NCBI GenBank assembly: GCA_933228895.1
Contig: OW121858.1
Span: 31,023,859-31,087,858, forward strand
DNA length: 64,000 bases
Direction: 5' to 3'
Origin: Platycnemis pennipes
Taxonomy: Eukaryota > Arthropoda > Insecta > Odonata > Platycnemididae
Shown here: in pieces, positions 22,561-33,844 of the stretch
How the letters are laid out: each line of letters begins with the position of its first letter
Position numbering within the stretch: the stretch's first letter is position 1
Position numbers and translations under genes: made by a program
Notes under the pieces: generated by a model
Database searches by the model: none
What the model was told of the DNA's origin: nothing
The model's input: the letters and a program-made list of their open reading frames with translations, nothing else

Positions 22561-23265
22561 TGCTAAAAAAATTGTTGCTGCAGCATCGATATTAATTTTA
22601 TCGGAAACAAATTATTTTAGTTTTACAGTGCCTTTACAGCTTTTAAACGAAATTCTACCTTTAATATTAAGCTCTCTAGCAAAAAAATCATATCAATGGT
22701 TAAGCAAATAATTTTGCCGTTTGTCACACTCGTATATAATTTTGACCACTTTTCTACGATAAAATTATTATGAATTTAAAAAAGCCTTATTCAGGCCTTT
22801 GACATCATCAGAGTGTGAATCAAAGAAACAATACTTTGAAATCTTCAGCATGTTAATTCATGAGATGTACGGTCTACGGAATCCTTAATTTCAATTCGAA
22901 GGACTGCCAGAAATCACTGTATTCTTTAGGCGGAAACCATTGACCAACGAAAGAAAGTGAAATAGTCAGCTGTCATGATTATATTAGACTGAGTAATTGC
23001 AGGAAAAATAAACATTGAAACTCACGAAAAATATGGCCATCAACACATATGAAAAAATAGCATTCAGTTGTTGAACCTAAAAACATTATAACTTCCTAAC
23101 TAAATAAAAACATGAAAAAATCACTCATAACCAACTAAATAATTAACAAAAATTTGTTCGGAGATTCTTTTACTCACGAACTACGTTAAAAATAACGGTA
23201 GAGCTCCGTTTAAAATTTGCAGTTGTAGAACTAAACATAAGGAATATACTTATAATGCTCAATTT
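22561..23265. other. No recognised feature
   Basis: AT-rich spacer with no supported frame. Confidence 0.35.
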
Positions 23266-23424
23266 TTAAATTAAACAATAACTTCTTAGTTTGTTATTCC
23301 ACTGCACCAACAAGCAAATGACCGCGGACCCCTGCTGGGATTGGGGCGCGCACTGCAACGAAGGGTCAGGATAATCCTCTCCCGCGGACCGAGAAAGTCC
23401 CGAGAAGAGGGCCTTTATAACACA

Positions 23425-23855
23425 GACCTTTCTGGCCTGCTTGGGGCTAGGAATTAGAAGTCCTTCCACAACATTAAAGAGAGATTGTATAATATGTTGC
23501 CTGCCCAGCTGAGAGCTGAAGACACTTCCAAATTTAGGAGAAGACTAAGCACTTATTATTTGATACAGTGTCCTCTATATTCCATTGAGGAATTTTATGA
23601 GTGTGATGTAAATTTGATATGTGATGACATCTAATATGATATGTATCATTTTCAAAATGAATAAAATGTATTTTTATGTACAAGAATATTTGGACAGTAT
23701 CCCTGACGGTATAACATTTTGATTTGGTCAGTAGTGTGGTAATATTTTAATGTACAGTGTTTTTGTCCCACCCAATTATTTGCAACTTGACAATGTCTAC
23801 TTCATAGTAAAATGATCACCGACAAATAAATGCATCAATCAATCAATCTGTAAAC
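23425..23855 (+). pseudogene. Non-LTR retroposon 3' tail
   Basis: The frame from about 23467 (HNIKERLYNMLPAQLRAE, then FRRRLSTYYL and YSIEEFYEC) to TAA near 23632 fits a jockey/CR1-like C-terminus. It is followed by a non-coding 3' region and a short (TCAA)n tail at 23840-23855. Distinct from the copy at 19975, since both contain the LYN/FFN-LP motif. Confidence 0.6.
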
Positions 23856-25070
23856 ATTTGAGATGGAAGAGCCATACCCGTCCCTAGTAATGACTTAATA
23901 ATTTTTTTAAGAGCCATACTATATTTTTAAAAGCATAAAATTAAAAAAACACCTATATATGGCTCTTGTTTTCATATGAGCACTGAGAAAATTTATTAAT
24001 GACCAGTTTCTAGCGTTTTTTACATAACAAATGATTCCCAGACATAGTCAGTGATTGAAACTATGTATGTCACTTTCATTTACAAGTCCCAAAATATGTC
24101 TTATTAAATAAACTATTATAGTTTTACTTCCATTTTCAATTTTACGTCAGAGCCACATTTACATATTCAAAGAGCCCATACTTTGCCGACCCATTCCTTA
24201 GGACATCCGCCAGATTCATAAACGGTTTCAACACTGCTGTTTCCACACATACGTTTATTAGGATAACAAACGAGTATGTGTAAACAGCAGCGTTGATACC
24301 GTTTCTCCTACTATGAATAACTTCCACAAAGTTTTGCCTGAGACTGTGCTGTATATTCATAAACATAAACTGCATTTCAAAACATTGCAATCGTGCTTGA
24401 CTAATTACCAAAGTCTAATGAGTCCCTTAATTATATCTTTGTAGTATTTTTCACTTAGATTTACATGAAGCAAGGATGATTCACAAAACACAGGGAGTGG
24501 AACAACAATAAAACACAAGACGACATGTCGAAATAAATAACAAAACTTTTAAGAACAAACGTAAACACAAAGAAATTACACTCAATTTTGTCTGGTTGTC
24601 CCACTTCTAATCCACAATTGTTTTAACTTGGCTGCCAACTAATAACAGCCACACATCACAAAAACAACAAGATTCAAACCACACGAACCCATAGGAAGCT
24701 TGAAGAAGACATGTTCATCATTACACACTTCTCATGTCAGTACTCGTTTTAAGGCACACAATGCACAAGAGAGTGAATATGCTAAACAATAACACATTTT
24801 TCTGAGTTCTATCACAGCATTGGAATGATACATGGTCCATGAGAGAAAGGATCAATACTGGAATTGGATAAAATTCACAAAATACCCAATATGGTTTGTA
24901 GGAAAAATGTTTCAAAAAGGGGTTGACTAGCATAACAGCAGAATGGTAGACCTTTCAGGAACAAAGACCACAAACTAAACAAAGGCTTCTGCACAAGTAT
25001 AGGGCTATGGAATTAGCATAATTTTATGCTCAATTTATAAGGCTATGCATAAAGATTTTAATTTAAATTG
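23856..25070. other. Spacer 3' of gene B
   Basis: Lies downstream of gene B on the minus strand. No exon, transposon end or RNA gene recognised. Confidence 0.35.
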
Positions 25071-25075
25071 TAATG

Positions 25076-25415
25076 AGGTGAACAACACAACAAAAGGTTC
25101 AAATATTTAACAATTTACTTCGACAATTATTTCCTTTTCTTCCCATTAGATCAGTGCCGATATCACATTCATTTTGAAAGACTAGTAGTATTGGGTATTT
25201 TAAGGGTCAACTGGAACTTACGACTGCTTGCGGGTACATAGCAACAAGGTGAACAACACATGAAAAGGTTCACATGTTTATCAATTCACCCAGAATAATA
25301 TTTTCTTTTCTCTCAATAAGATCAGTGCTGATTTTGCATTGATTGTGAAAGACTAGCATTGGGTGTTTTAAGGCAATGGTCAACTGGAGCTTACGACTGC
25401 TTACAGGTGCATGGC
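25076..25415. repeat. Tandem duplication, unit ~173 bp
   Basis: AGGTGAACAACACA at 25076 and 25249 start two diverged copies that share AAAAGGTTCA, ATCAGTGC and the end CAACTGGA-CTTACGACTGCTT. It lies just past the gene B poly(A) signal. Confidence 0.8.
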
Positions 25416-25439
25416 AGGAATGCAACAAGCGCCTTCCAT

Positions 25440-25445
25440 TTTATT
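25440..25445 (-). promoter_or_regulatory. Candidate poly(A) signal of gene B
   Basis: AATAAA on the minus strand, about 40 bp past the TAG stop codon. If used, the 3' UTR would be unusually short. Confidence 0.45.
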
Positions 25446-25485
25446 TGCACCGCAAGCACCAGATTGGTGTTTCGCATGCACGCAC

Positions 25486-26142
25486 CTACGCCTCCCTCAA
25501 ATGCTTCCTGTGCATCGCCACATGCTTCGTGGCATCCACGATGCGCGAGAACCGCCAGCCACAAATGGTGCACGCGTGCGGCTTCTCCCCGCCATGCGTA
25601 CGCATGTGTGTGTTGAGGTGACCGCGGTGCGAGAACGCCTGGCCGCAGACGGTGCACGGGTAGTCCCTCTCCTTGTGGTGCACGACCTTGACGTGCGCCC
25701 TCAGGTTGCTGGGGCGAGTGAAAGAACTGGCGCACACCCCGCACCTGTACTGTTTCGCCCCCTCACGGTGCACGACCAGGTGGCGCTGGAGTCGGCGCCT
25801 CGTGGGGAACCGCTTCCCGCACTTGGTGCACTTGTGCGTGCCGATGCGGCATGCCCGGATGCCAGCGGGGAAGTCCGACACGATTACGCTCTCGTGCGGT
25901 TCGGTGCTTGGAATCCTGGTGCCAGGACCCTTCCGCTGGTCCCGAGGGTCCATCTCGGAATTGTGCACCAGTCTCAGGTGGCGGCGGAGGTTGTGAACCC
26001 TTCGGAAGGACCGACAGCACAGGACGCACTTTGCAACCTGGTCTGCGGCTGCGGAATCTCCCCTGTCAACGTGGTCCAGAGCGTAGGCCGCCGGAGGTCC
26101 ATCATCTTCGACATTACGGCCACGGCAGCAAGTTGTCCTCCA
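25486..26142 (-). CDS. ZAD zinc-finger gene B, exon 4: five C2H2 fingers
   Basis: 657 bp (218 codons plus TAG), phase 0 from acceptor GTTATAG. Fingers in order: an atypical first one (KCVLCCRSF...H-x4-H), then HKCTKCGKRF, YRCGVCASSF, YPCTVCGQAFSHRGHLNTH and HACTICGWRF, each C-x2-C-x12-H-x3/4-H. Fingers 4 and 5 are joined by a near-canonical linker (THGGEKPH). The block is markedly GC-rich against its surroundings. It completes gene B, whose earlier exons lie at 32137-41539; the predicted protein is about 398 residues. Role inferred: sequence-specific nuclear regulator. The acceptor choice is the least certain point. Confidence 0.88.
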   Translation of the reverse strand, partial: WRTTCCRGRNVEDDGPPAAYALDHVDRGDSAAADQVAKCVLCCRSFRRVHNLRRHLRLVHNSEMDPRDQRKGPGTRIPSTEPHESVIVSDFPAGIRACRIGTHKCTKCGKRFPTRRRLQRHLVVHREGAKQYRCGVCASSFTRPSNLRAHVKVVHHKERDYPCTVCGQAFSHRGHLNTHMRTHGGEKPHACTICGWRFSRIVDATKHVAMHRKHLREA

Positions 26143-26788
26143 CTATAACGGACACCACACAGTTTTTTGATTAACCCTTTCTTTACCCAATCATTATTTT
26201 TAAACATATTTACCTTTGAATATTTTTCCATTGCATTAAAAAACAACGAAAATGAGGACTCGAAACCTTAAAAAAAATTACTGCTCAAGGAGGTTCCACC
26301 ATTTCATAAACGATTAAATAAACGATCGAGCCATGAACTGCTTCAGGGGAAGCAACACGGAGGTAATGTTCATTTACACATAAACAACCTTGTACTTTAC
26401 CTTGTGGAATTCTTCCGTAGTTGAGAATGAGAACTAAACATAGAAATTATCCACACACAAGTTGTTAAGAAGGTTCCACTGTGACTCCGTGATTCAAAAT
26501 CCCGTAAAAGAGCTATTTGTTATTTAATGAATGAATACCAATCGAGAAGAAACCCTGTATGGAAAATAATCTATAGGGTGATAACGCAAACACAATACTA
26601 TTCCGATACAATACCACAATATGTGAAGGTATTCACTTCTTTGCTGTTCAAATACTGTAGCGACGATAATTGTTTCCAAATTCTAGCGCTGGACGTAGGT
26701 TACATACTTTGTTGCGTTAAAAGACATTATTATTAGTACTGGCGAAATAGGTTTAAATGGACATTTAATTCTTCCCACCCCCTAAATT
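26143..26788. other. Gene B intron 3 with a small repeat remnant
   Basis: 26466-26535 (AAGGTTCCACTGTGACTCCG through TATTTAATGAATGA) matches 34815-34890 in inverted orientation, a minor dispersed repeat. Otherwise empty. Confidence 0.4.
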
Positions 26789-28012
26789 TCACACAATGTC
26801 CCTCTTCAGCCCCTCACACCCCCTGCCACCCATCATTCCATCCAAGCTACTCGTTCTTCTCCTCCCTCTTCCCCACTTACCCAACGCTCTTCCCTCAATC
26901 ACTTCTTTCAAAACACCATCCACTTTGATTACCTTTTCCATCCACACCTTCTGCCTTCTCCTAATTTCATCTATCAAATTTCTTCCCTCTCCTACCAATG
27001 GGGAACTTGCACTATTTTTTATAACTCTTTGAATGTGAAGTTTATTAGCTAAAATGTGCTTGGAGAAAATTTTGCTCATGAATTAAGCTGCATTACAAAG
27101 ATATTACTCTTTGAAAATTGTACTTTTTCGGCAGCTTAAAAACACGACGTCATCGCATGACGTCACGGCACGGTATCACCAAGGGCGTTATTTATCTGTT
27201 GCTATGCGTGGAGGTAAGTTGTTCAATGAATACTTGGCGACAACGTATGTATTTATCTCATTTGTTTATTGTAATAAACGTTTGAATTTCGATTTTTTAT
27301 TTACGTAGTATGGTAACGAGCAAATCGTCCATTAATTATATAATGCCTGTTTAGTGCCCAAGAATTTCTTCTACGTCTATGCAATCGCTGGTTTCTTTTT
27401 AAAGAAGAACGCCGCCATAAGGGAGTCAACCAAAGGAAATTGTTGGATTGTGCTTTTTTAAGTATTTTTTCAGTCATCATTTCTTTCGAGAAACGGCTAA
27501 AAACCTCAAAACAATATATTCACTTTGTTTTATTTTAAAAATAAATGTCTATCTCCGTAGCAATATGGAACCTATACCGTTCAGTGACGTCAGAAGGCGT
27601 TTCAGGTCACGTGACTTTCGTCGATTTCCGGGAACATTTTAATATCATTTAATAATCTTATTGGTGGGCGTAGAAAAATTTGGCTATATATTTAAATTGG
27701 TGAGAAAATGTCGCATCAATAATCTTCGAGAAACAAATTTCATGCATATTCCCCATTCTAGCATTTCATCGTTCGTCTTCCTTTCTACCCACTTTACTTT
27801 CTCCATCCTCCTCCACATCTCAAAAGCCCTAAGTCTATTTTCATCTTCTTTTCGCAAAGCCCACCTTTCTGCCCCATATAGTGCAACTTAAATATTAAAC
27901 TTTTCACCAGTCTTTTCTTCACTTCCCTACTCAACGCCCCTGTCATTAGCTCACGCCTATGAGTAAAAGCTTCTTGTGCCAATGCAATTCTCCTTCTCAC
28001 TTCAATGCTGCT
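26789..28012 (-). pseudogene. Non-LTR RT 3' coding relic split by Fam-5a
   Basis: Minus strand. 28000-27794 encodes RRRIALAQEAFTHRRELMTG and KKRLVKSLIFKLHYMGQK, the pattern of the C-terminal RT region (R-I-x-x-A-x-x-A-F, then L-x-K-x-x-Y-G-x-x). After the Fam-5 insertion (27757-26997) it resumes as RRQKVWMEKVIKVDGVLKEV and GRRRTSSLDGMMGG, the usual tail that ends in a G-R-x-R/K-x-S/T-x-L-D motif. Frame changes show decay. Confidence 0.75.
26997..27757 (+). mobile_element. Fam-5 element, copy a
   Basis: 761 bp from AATGGGGAACTTGCAC to GCATATTCCCCATT. Copies at 53301-54064 and, inverted, 57168-57961. The interior carries paired CRE-like palindromes (GACGTCATCGCATGACGTCA). Inserted in a dead RT gene. 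No coding frame is kept among the copies. Confidence 0.85.
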
Positions 28013-28321
28013 ATACCCTTTTTTTTAGCGAGCTGCTATGCCTTTTTTTTTACCCTTAGCGAGAAATACAGAGGGTAATTTAATAAAATGTGACACCTCA
28101 GGAGAAAAACATTATGAAGCTATTGTTATAAATATCCAAATATGTTTTTTTATATTACTTATGTTGAACTAACTAATAAGGGCACAATTCGTTTAAAGTG
28201 ACTGAAGAATAAATGTTACCATTTTAGTGTCAAAAAGTTGAACAATATATGTATTGATATTTGCCCGATATATTGGCCTGCTTCACTTTTCACCCTAAAT
28301 ACAAAATCCAATAATAATAAT

Positions 28322-28790
28322 AATAATATTTATTTGTCTAGCGACCTTGTCACAATTTACAAAGAAAAGTAGACATGTACAAGATATAATGCACGTCAAC
28401 AAAAAGAGAACATTACAGAGATTAGTACAAGTTGCACATTAGTAAGTGTAAAAGCAAAGGGTTAAAAAATGTAATCACAATATATCTGGCAAATTGAAAC
28501 CCGTTTTGCAATGTAGTACATAGAGAAACTCAGCGATCTCCATTATCATTCAGGTATTCCTCAATTGAGTAGTACATCTTTTTTAAGTAAGTATGCTTTG
28601 AGATTTATTTTAAAGTGGCAACCCCTTTTGCATTCCTAATTTTTGTTGGTAACTTGTTAAGTAATCGAATATACCCATTTCTTTGGGGCCAATTTTTGCA
28701 GCTTTAGTTCTAAAATATTCATAGTGTATTTCATTATTACTTCTTGTAAAATAGTGATGATAATGGGGGCATTTACACGGAACTGTAATC
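28322..28790 (-). pseudogene. Non-LTR retroposon tail, copy 1
   Basis: Minus strand, ending in (ATT)n at 28313-28335. Encodes HYFTRSNNE, then RTKAAKIGPKEMGI, nearly the same as the copy at 30123-31335. The 5' side is interrupted by Fam-2c. Confidence 0.7.
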
Positions 28791-29264
28791 ACAATTCTGT
28801 ACACGAAATAGTTAGATGGAAACGAAAAAAGAATTTTAGTGAAAAAATTTATCTTCCAACCACAACCATTCACTCATAAATCAAAAATTAAAGTATGCAA
28901 AAGGTGACGCCCAGCGAAAAAGCTGCTGTGATAACATTGACGTCATTTTCCTCCTGTCCTTGACTGTTTTTTAGGGGAAGGGAAGGGTGTGGAGGGGGGT
29001 TCTCGGAAGGTCTGCTCGAACAGATGCTGTCGCAACTACTCCTATTGGCAGAGTCAGCTGTGTCCCCCCCATTTGTGATAAGGGGAAGTTGCTTCGCACG
29101 CTCATGTGGTTGGACGAAGCCGATATACGTAAGAGGTTGCACCACGCCCACTTTTCCGAAAGGGTTAAAAACATCAGTTTTTCGCCGCTTGTAATTCGAG
29201 AAATAATTGATGGATCAAAAAACGGAAAAATAGGGTATTTTTATTTTTACATCTTTTTAACAAA
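28791..29264 (-). mobile_element. Fam-2 repeat, copy c
   Basis: Inverted copy: GTACACGAAATAGTTAGATGG, CATTGACGTCATTTTCC, the G-rich run, then AAAAACATCAGTTTTTCGCCG. The end with GGGTCGTTTACC is degraded. The open frame on the plus strand at 28987-29337 is a by-product of this repeat. Confidence 0.7.
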
Positions 29265-30122
29265 TTCTGAGGTTTCAGGCGGAATTGGGTGGAAACATAA
29301 CATAATAGTAATGCAGTGTTTCCCGAATAAGAAATAGATTCACGAGAAACACTCGTCCAGGGGACAAAAATTCTTTCCAAACACGGGTGAGCAAGATGAG
29401 GTCAAATATAGAACAAAAAACAAAAGTATGAGAATCTAACTAATCAAACACTGTATTTAAACAACAAAAGACAAAGTACAAACCAACAAAATTGAAATAC
29501 TCTTCCCAATGCGGGGAAATGCTAATAACTTGCACCAACAGTCCATGGCCCTAAGGAGACTCGAGAATCACCAAGTCTCCGCTGACGTAGCCACGAAGTG
29601 AACTCGTTGCCGTCTCGACTCGAACAGATGGCGTGAGAGGGGAGGTATTCTCTGGCATAAGGAGGGGGTATATTTGGGAAGGTCAAAGTGGCTTGGGGTT
29701 CAACATGGAAATCGTCGATACAATTTGAGGGGAGGGAAAGTGGTATGGGGTGAAGAGGGCGAGGTGGAAGCTTATGATTGGAGCATCAGGAACTCTCTTC
29801 TGGACTTTGGTGGGGGAACACCAACTAACGGCTTGTACGATGGCCTAACTTCTGGTCTTCTTCCACGCTCTGGGGGCTATATAAATGAGAGCGGATGTGG
29901 TGAGGGAAAGGAGCTGCTGAAATGAGTGGACGAAACGATGCAGACGAAATTGATGCATTTTGGAATCGTAGGCATTGTTGGTATCTTTGGCTCCGCCTGT
30001 CATGCAAGTCCTTCGGATAAGTCTGGAGGGTAAATAGTCCGCCAAGGGCTTATGTCCAACGAGGGGGGTACCAAAAAATGCCACAGTAATTTGAAATATG
30101 GGCACGTTATAAACGTTTCTCT
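29265..30122. other. No recognised feature
   Basis: Slightly GC-richer stretch with several open frames (29674-29925 plus, 29845-30105 minus), none with a recognised domain or splice context. Confidence 0.35.
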
Positions 30123-31335
30123 CTCTGGAAGTTGCCCATTATTCAAGTTACTATTACATCTTTTTAAGGAGGTTGGCTTGTGACTGCGTGAGTCAAGTTG
30201 TCAGAGGAATCTTTTTATTTAAGTACGAGTATATGCCTGCTAAGTGATCCTTACTTCACAAAGAAAATTACCTAAGCTATTGAAAGTCATAAGTATCACA
30301 AGAAATACGATGTAAAGTCGAAGGATTTCTTTTTTATGATAATTTTAATGAGCTCGACTATGGAGTCGATTCAGCATTTACTTTAAAGAAATAAATTCAT
30401 GTACTCAATGAATTTACTAATGTATAACACCAGAATATTACTATCAAACATTATGCTATAACATTTTTCTGAAATATTCTTTAATATCTCATTAGTAATA
30501 GTATTATTCATACGCCATACATTTTACATAGAGCAACCGCAGCGCCACTTGAAGACAACTAACGCATTTCGTCTGCTATAAGCGCAGAAATTGTTGGATT
30601 TAGCGAAAAATACGGTGGGTTGATGCATTTATTTTCGTGTCATTTTATTTCTTGTGAAATTACGCATAAAATATCAGTTTTTTTGCAAAAATGACATGAC
30701 ACTATGGTATTTTTAAACGTTATATTCCCATGTGACGGCCATTCTCGCCATTAATCGTATGTAATTTCAAATGCAATTTGTGCAAAAAGGAGTATGGGTT
30801 GGTATAATTATCTTTACTTTATTAGATAGAGGAACTTACGTTCTATAACTGCTGAAAATATAAAAAAAATGACATGACTTTCACTTTTCGGACCAACCTC
30901 CTTAAGTAATTATGCTTTGAGATTTATCTTAAAAGTGGCAACCCCATTTGCATTCCTAATTTTTGTTGGTAACTTGTTAAATAATCGAATACCCATTTCT
31001 TTGGGGCCAATTTTTGCAGCTTTAGTTCTTATAGATTCACGGTGTCTGTCATTACTTCTTGTAAAATAGAGATGATAAATATAATTTAATGAGTAGTCAC
31101 TGACATTGTTTTTTATATACAAGATTAATAGCATAATGTATATGCATGGAAGGGGCAAAATTTGTAGAGCAACAAATATTGGTTTGGATGGTGGTTAGGA
31201 TTTTTTGGGTTTTGTTAGGTTTGTCGTAATTGTTAGGTTGTTTAATTTGTTAGGTTTGTCGCAAATTATTTTGAATGCTTTCTTTTGAAGTTTAAAGATA
31301 GCAAGAGATATATCGGCCCGCCGCACTAACTGGGT
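30123..31335 (-). pseudogene. Non-LTR retroposon tail, copy 2, split by a TTAA element
   Basis: Minus strand. Near 31300 IFKLQKKAFKIICDKPNK starts the RT C-terminal region; then LPLPCIYIM, YFTRSNDRHRESIRTKAAKI, GPKEMGIRLFNKLPTKIRN. The block 30902-31030 aligns with 28575-28700 of copy 1. Interrupted at 30168-30901. Confidence 0.75.
30168..30901. mobile_element. TTAA-flanked element with GGAGGTTGG ends
   Basis: 734 bp, left GGAGGTTGG, right CCAACCTCC, TTAA at 30164-30167 and 30902-30905. Copy 1 of the host retroposon reads ACATCTTTTTTAAGTAAG at 28573 with a single TTAA: a clean empty site. Short inverted repeats and the TTAA target fit piggyBac-like elements. Confidence 0.8.
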
Positions 31336-31383
31336 TAAGGGTAAAAAACTTTGCAGAAAGCAATTAGTGGTTGGTAAAAAAAA

Positions 31384-31918
31384 ATGGGGTCGTTTACCAT
31401 ACTTTTTTTATTGCCGAATATGATAGAGTTTGTAAAATAAAAAGACCCGTATTTTTCCGTTTTTTGATCCATCAATTATTTCTCGAGTCATAAGCAGCAA
31501 AAAACTGATGTTTTTAACCCTTTCGGAAAAGAGGGCGTGGTGCAACCTCTCACGTATATCGACTTCGTCCAATCACAACTGAGCCCGCGAATCTACTTTG
31601 CCTTATCGCAAAGGGGGGGGGGGGGACACAGCTGACTCTGCCAATAGGAGCAGTTACGACAGGACCTGTGCGAGCAGACCTTCCGAGAACCCCCCTCCAC
31701 TCCCTTCCCTTCCCCTAAAAGCAGTCTAGGACGGGAGGAGAATGACGTCAATGTTATCACAGCAGCTTTTTCGGTGGGCGTCACCTTTTGCTTAAATTTT
31801 AATTTTTGATTTATGAGTGAATGGTTGTGGTTAGATGATTATTTTTTTCAATAAATTCTATTTTTGTTTCCATTTAACGATTTCGTGCACAAAATTGCGA
31901 TTTTGGTTCCGAGTAAAC
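31384..31918 (+). mobile_element. Fam-2 repeat, copy d
   Basis: 535 bp from ATGGGGTCGTTTACCAT to TTCCGAGTAAAC with all internal landmarks. Adjacent to the retroposon tail copy 2, in gene B intron 3. Confidence 0.8.
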
Positions 31919-32136
31919 ATTAATGTTCATCCTGAAGGTTGGTATATTTCAGGGAAAGCCACAATTATTCTTTCCGTAAATATATTTGATTGTTTGTCAA
32001 GATTGCCATCAATATTGGAAGGTTTCCATCCTCTCGATAATATTTTTAATGTTGACGAAGGTGGACGATTCCGTCAATTAATTTCTAAAAAAACTCTGGT
32101 CCTGAAAAGATGAGAGGAAGTGAAATATTGACCAAC

Positions 32137-32394
32137 CTCCCCGACGTCGAAGCCACTGGAGGACTCCCCGGAGTATGCAGACTCCGTCGACGATTCATTG
32201 TAGCCCTTGCAGTAATCACTGCCACTGTCTTCTCCCAAGGGGTCCTCGAAGCCATTCACGGGAAGGCGGGCGGGGACATCAAGGTCCTGGTTGCTGCCAT
32301 AGGCACTCGTCGCTTCAAAAGCGACACTGTCACAAGTCACCGATATTTTGGGAGTGACAATTGCAGGCAACGCATCACCCACCTCTCCGCTCAA
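32137..32394 (-). CDS. ZAD zinc-finger gene B, exon 3 (linker)
   Basis: 258 bp, 86 codons, phase 0. The acceptor AATTCACAG is preceded by a CTCTGTCCTCTCCATCC tract. The likely donor is GAG/GTTGGT, a weak match, so the 3' boundary is less sure. The peptide is acidic and Ser/Gly-rich (GEDSGSDYCKGYNESSTESA), as expected for a disordered linker between ZAD and fingers. Confidence 0.7.
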
Positions 32395-32462
32395 CTGTGA
32401 ATTAAGGATGGAGAGGACAGAGTCATTTGTGGGGTAAACAATGGCTAAGGTCATTCGCAACA

Positions 32463-32512
32463 ATAGAATAGTTTCCTACAAAGAAAACAGAATTCACTAA
32501 TCGTGATTCATT
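32463..32512 (+). repeat. Fam-1 left-end fragment
   Basis: AATAGAATAGTTTCCT followed by AAAGAAAACAGA resembles the first 50 bp of Fam-1 and lies 8 bp before a complete copy in the same orientation. Confidence 0.5.
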
Positions 32513-32520
32513 TGGTTGAT

Positions 32521-33361
32521 AATATGGTAGTTTCCTTCATCAAAGAAAACAGACTTCATTACTTGTGATTTGTGCCCTGCCATAAATGTATTTATTTTAC
32601 GCAAAAAGTTTGGACTTTGGAATGCCAGTTTACTAGAGAATTAAATGTTAACTTAAAACCATTTGAAACGGCTCTGGAATGGCGGGGTGCGCTGCCTTCT
32701 TGCTGACGTAACAGGTGTCTGTAGTTTACGTTGCGAGGCATAGGAAAATTCATCTCCTGAACTTACCATTGTATTTCAGGGCCCCTCAGCTCCAGTGAAT
32801 ATTTATTAGTATTAGCCTGTGAAAACTATCAATGCTCGAAAAGTCTTCTCTGTTAAACTAGGTTAATTATTTGTCGTTTTATTATAGGCTCAAGGACGTC
32901 CTGCTCGTGGTGCCTTCTGCTACGGCGAAGCATGGCGTGAAGGTCGTGCGGCGATGGGCAAACTACACAGTATGCTTGTGAAAGGAATACCAACTGATTT
33001 TAAATGAATCAACTGCATAAGTAATGTTAAATAAATAAATAAAAGTTAATTATAATAAATTAACAGAATAAATATGCCTCCAATGCTTGCTCATAAGCTT
33101 TAACGGAGTGCTGAGTCTACTTGCAAGCATCCGCAGCACCACCTGGTGGCAGGTAGAGGAAATAGTTTGACGTCACACGTAGGATTAACCAGCATGCAAT
33201 AGTTTGCCGTCGCGTTTTCGCGCCATTGACTTTTTTCACTTTTTAATTAATGAGGAAAAATACTTAACGTCATTTAAATATCGAACGGCTTAAAACATGT
33301 ACTCCAGAGGTTATAAACTTTCAATCAAGACAATAAAAAAATAATAGGAAACTACCCTATT
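32521..33361 (+). mobile_element. Fam-1 element, copy c
   Basis: 841 bp. The left end has one change (AATATGGTAGTTTCC); the right end GGAAACTACCCTATT is intact. The conserved 40-codon frame is at 32888-33007, open to its TGA. Directly abuts a SINE. Confidence 0.85.
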
Positions 33362-33363
33362 CA

Positions 33364-33690
33364 GAGGAGGCGACAGACAGCTGAGGTCATTTGCGCCATT
33401 TAGGATAGGTGGGTAATTGGGTAATGGCAGGGGTTTATTCGGGGAACGGAGGAAGGGTGGAGAGAAACCCGGCATCGGCATTAGCCTACTCTTAACAACA
33501 GGCACCAAGGGGATCACGGCTTAACGTCCCATCCGACGGACGGAGAACTGAACTAGAAATGCCCTCCACTAGGCACTCGAGTGGGGACCGGTTTTCCACT
33601 GAAAAATCCACCTCTGCCGGGAATCGAACCCGAGCCTCCTCGGGATGGGAGGCCAGTACTCTAGCCACCACACCAACCCGATTCCCATCG
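33364..33690 (-). mobile_element. tRNA-derived SINE, family 2, copy 1
   Basis: Read on the minus strand it starts near CGGGTTGGTGTGGTGGCTAG, an A-box-like segment, then GGGTTCGATTCCCGGC, a good B box, followed by a body ending in GCGCAAATGACCTCAGC. The tRNA-like head is about 70 bp. Copy 2 is at 58597-59907. Confidence 0.8.
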
Positions 33691-33844
33691 CGATTCGTGT
33701 CCAACCATAAATGTAAATTAAACGTGGCAACAACACGTCAGTCATGTTCCGAGGTCAAAATGAGTTAAAGAAGAGCTTGTATTAAAAAAGAATGCAACTA
33801 CAACGCGCTATACGCGCAAATGTTCTGCTACAACCTATTCAAGG

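Noticed and set aside
22323..22595. 90-codon open frame after TTAACCCTTTCGCG
   Set aside because: Overlaps an opposite frame in a GC-rich repeat-like patch and has no recognisable domain.
25411..26174. Long open frames on the plus strand over the gene B finger exon (up to 245 codons)
   Set aside because: They are antisense shadows of a GC-rich zinc-finger exon; the minus-strand translation has five C2H2 fingers.
28987..29337. 116-codon plus-strand frame
   Set aside because: It lies within Fam-2c, and the frame is not kept in the other Fam-2 copies.
29674..30105. Open frames on both strands in a GC-richer patch
   Set aside because: No domain, no codon pattern or splice signals to support either frame.
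33620..33690. Possible tRNA gene on the minus strand with a good B box
   Set aside because: The same head and a ~260-bp body recur at 59640-59907, so it is a tRNA-derived SINE.
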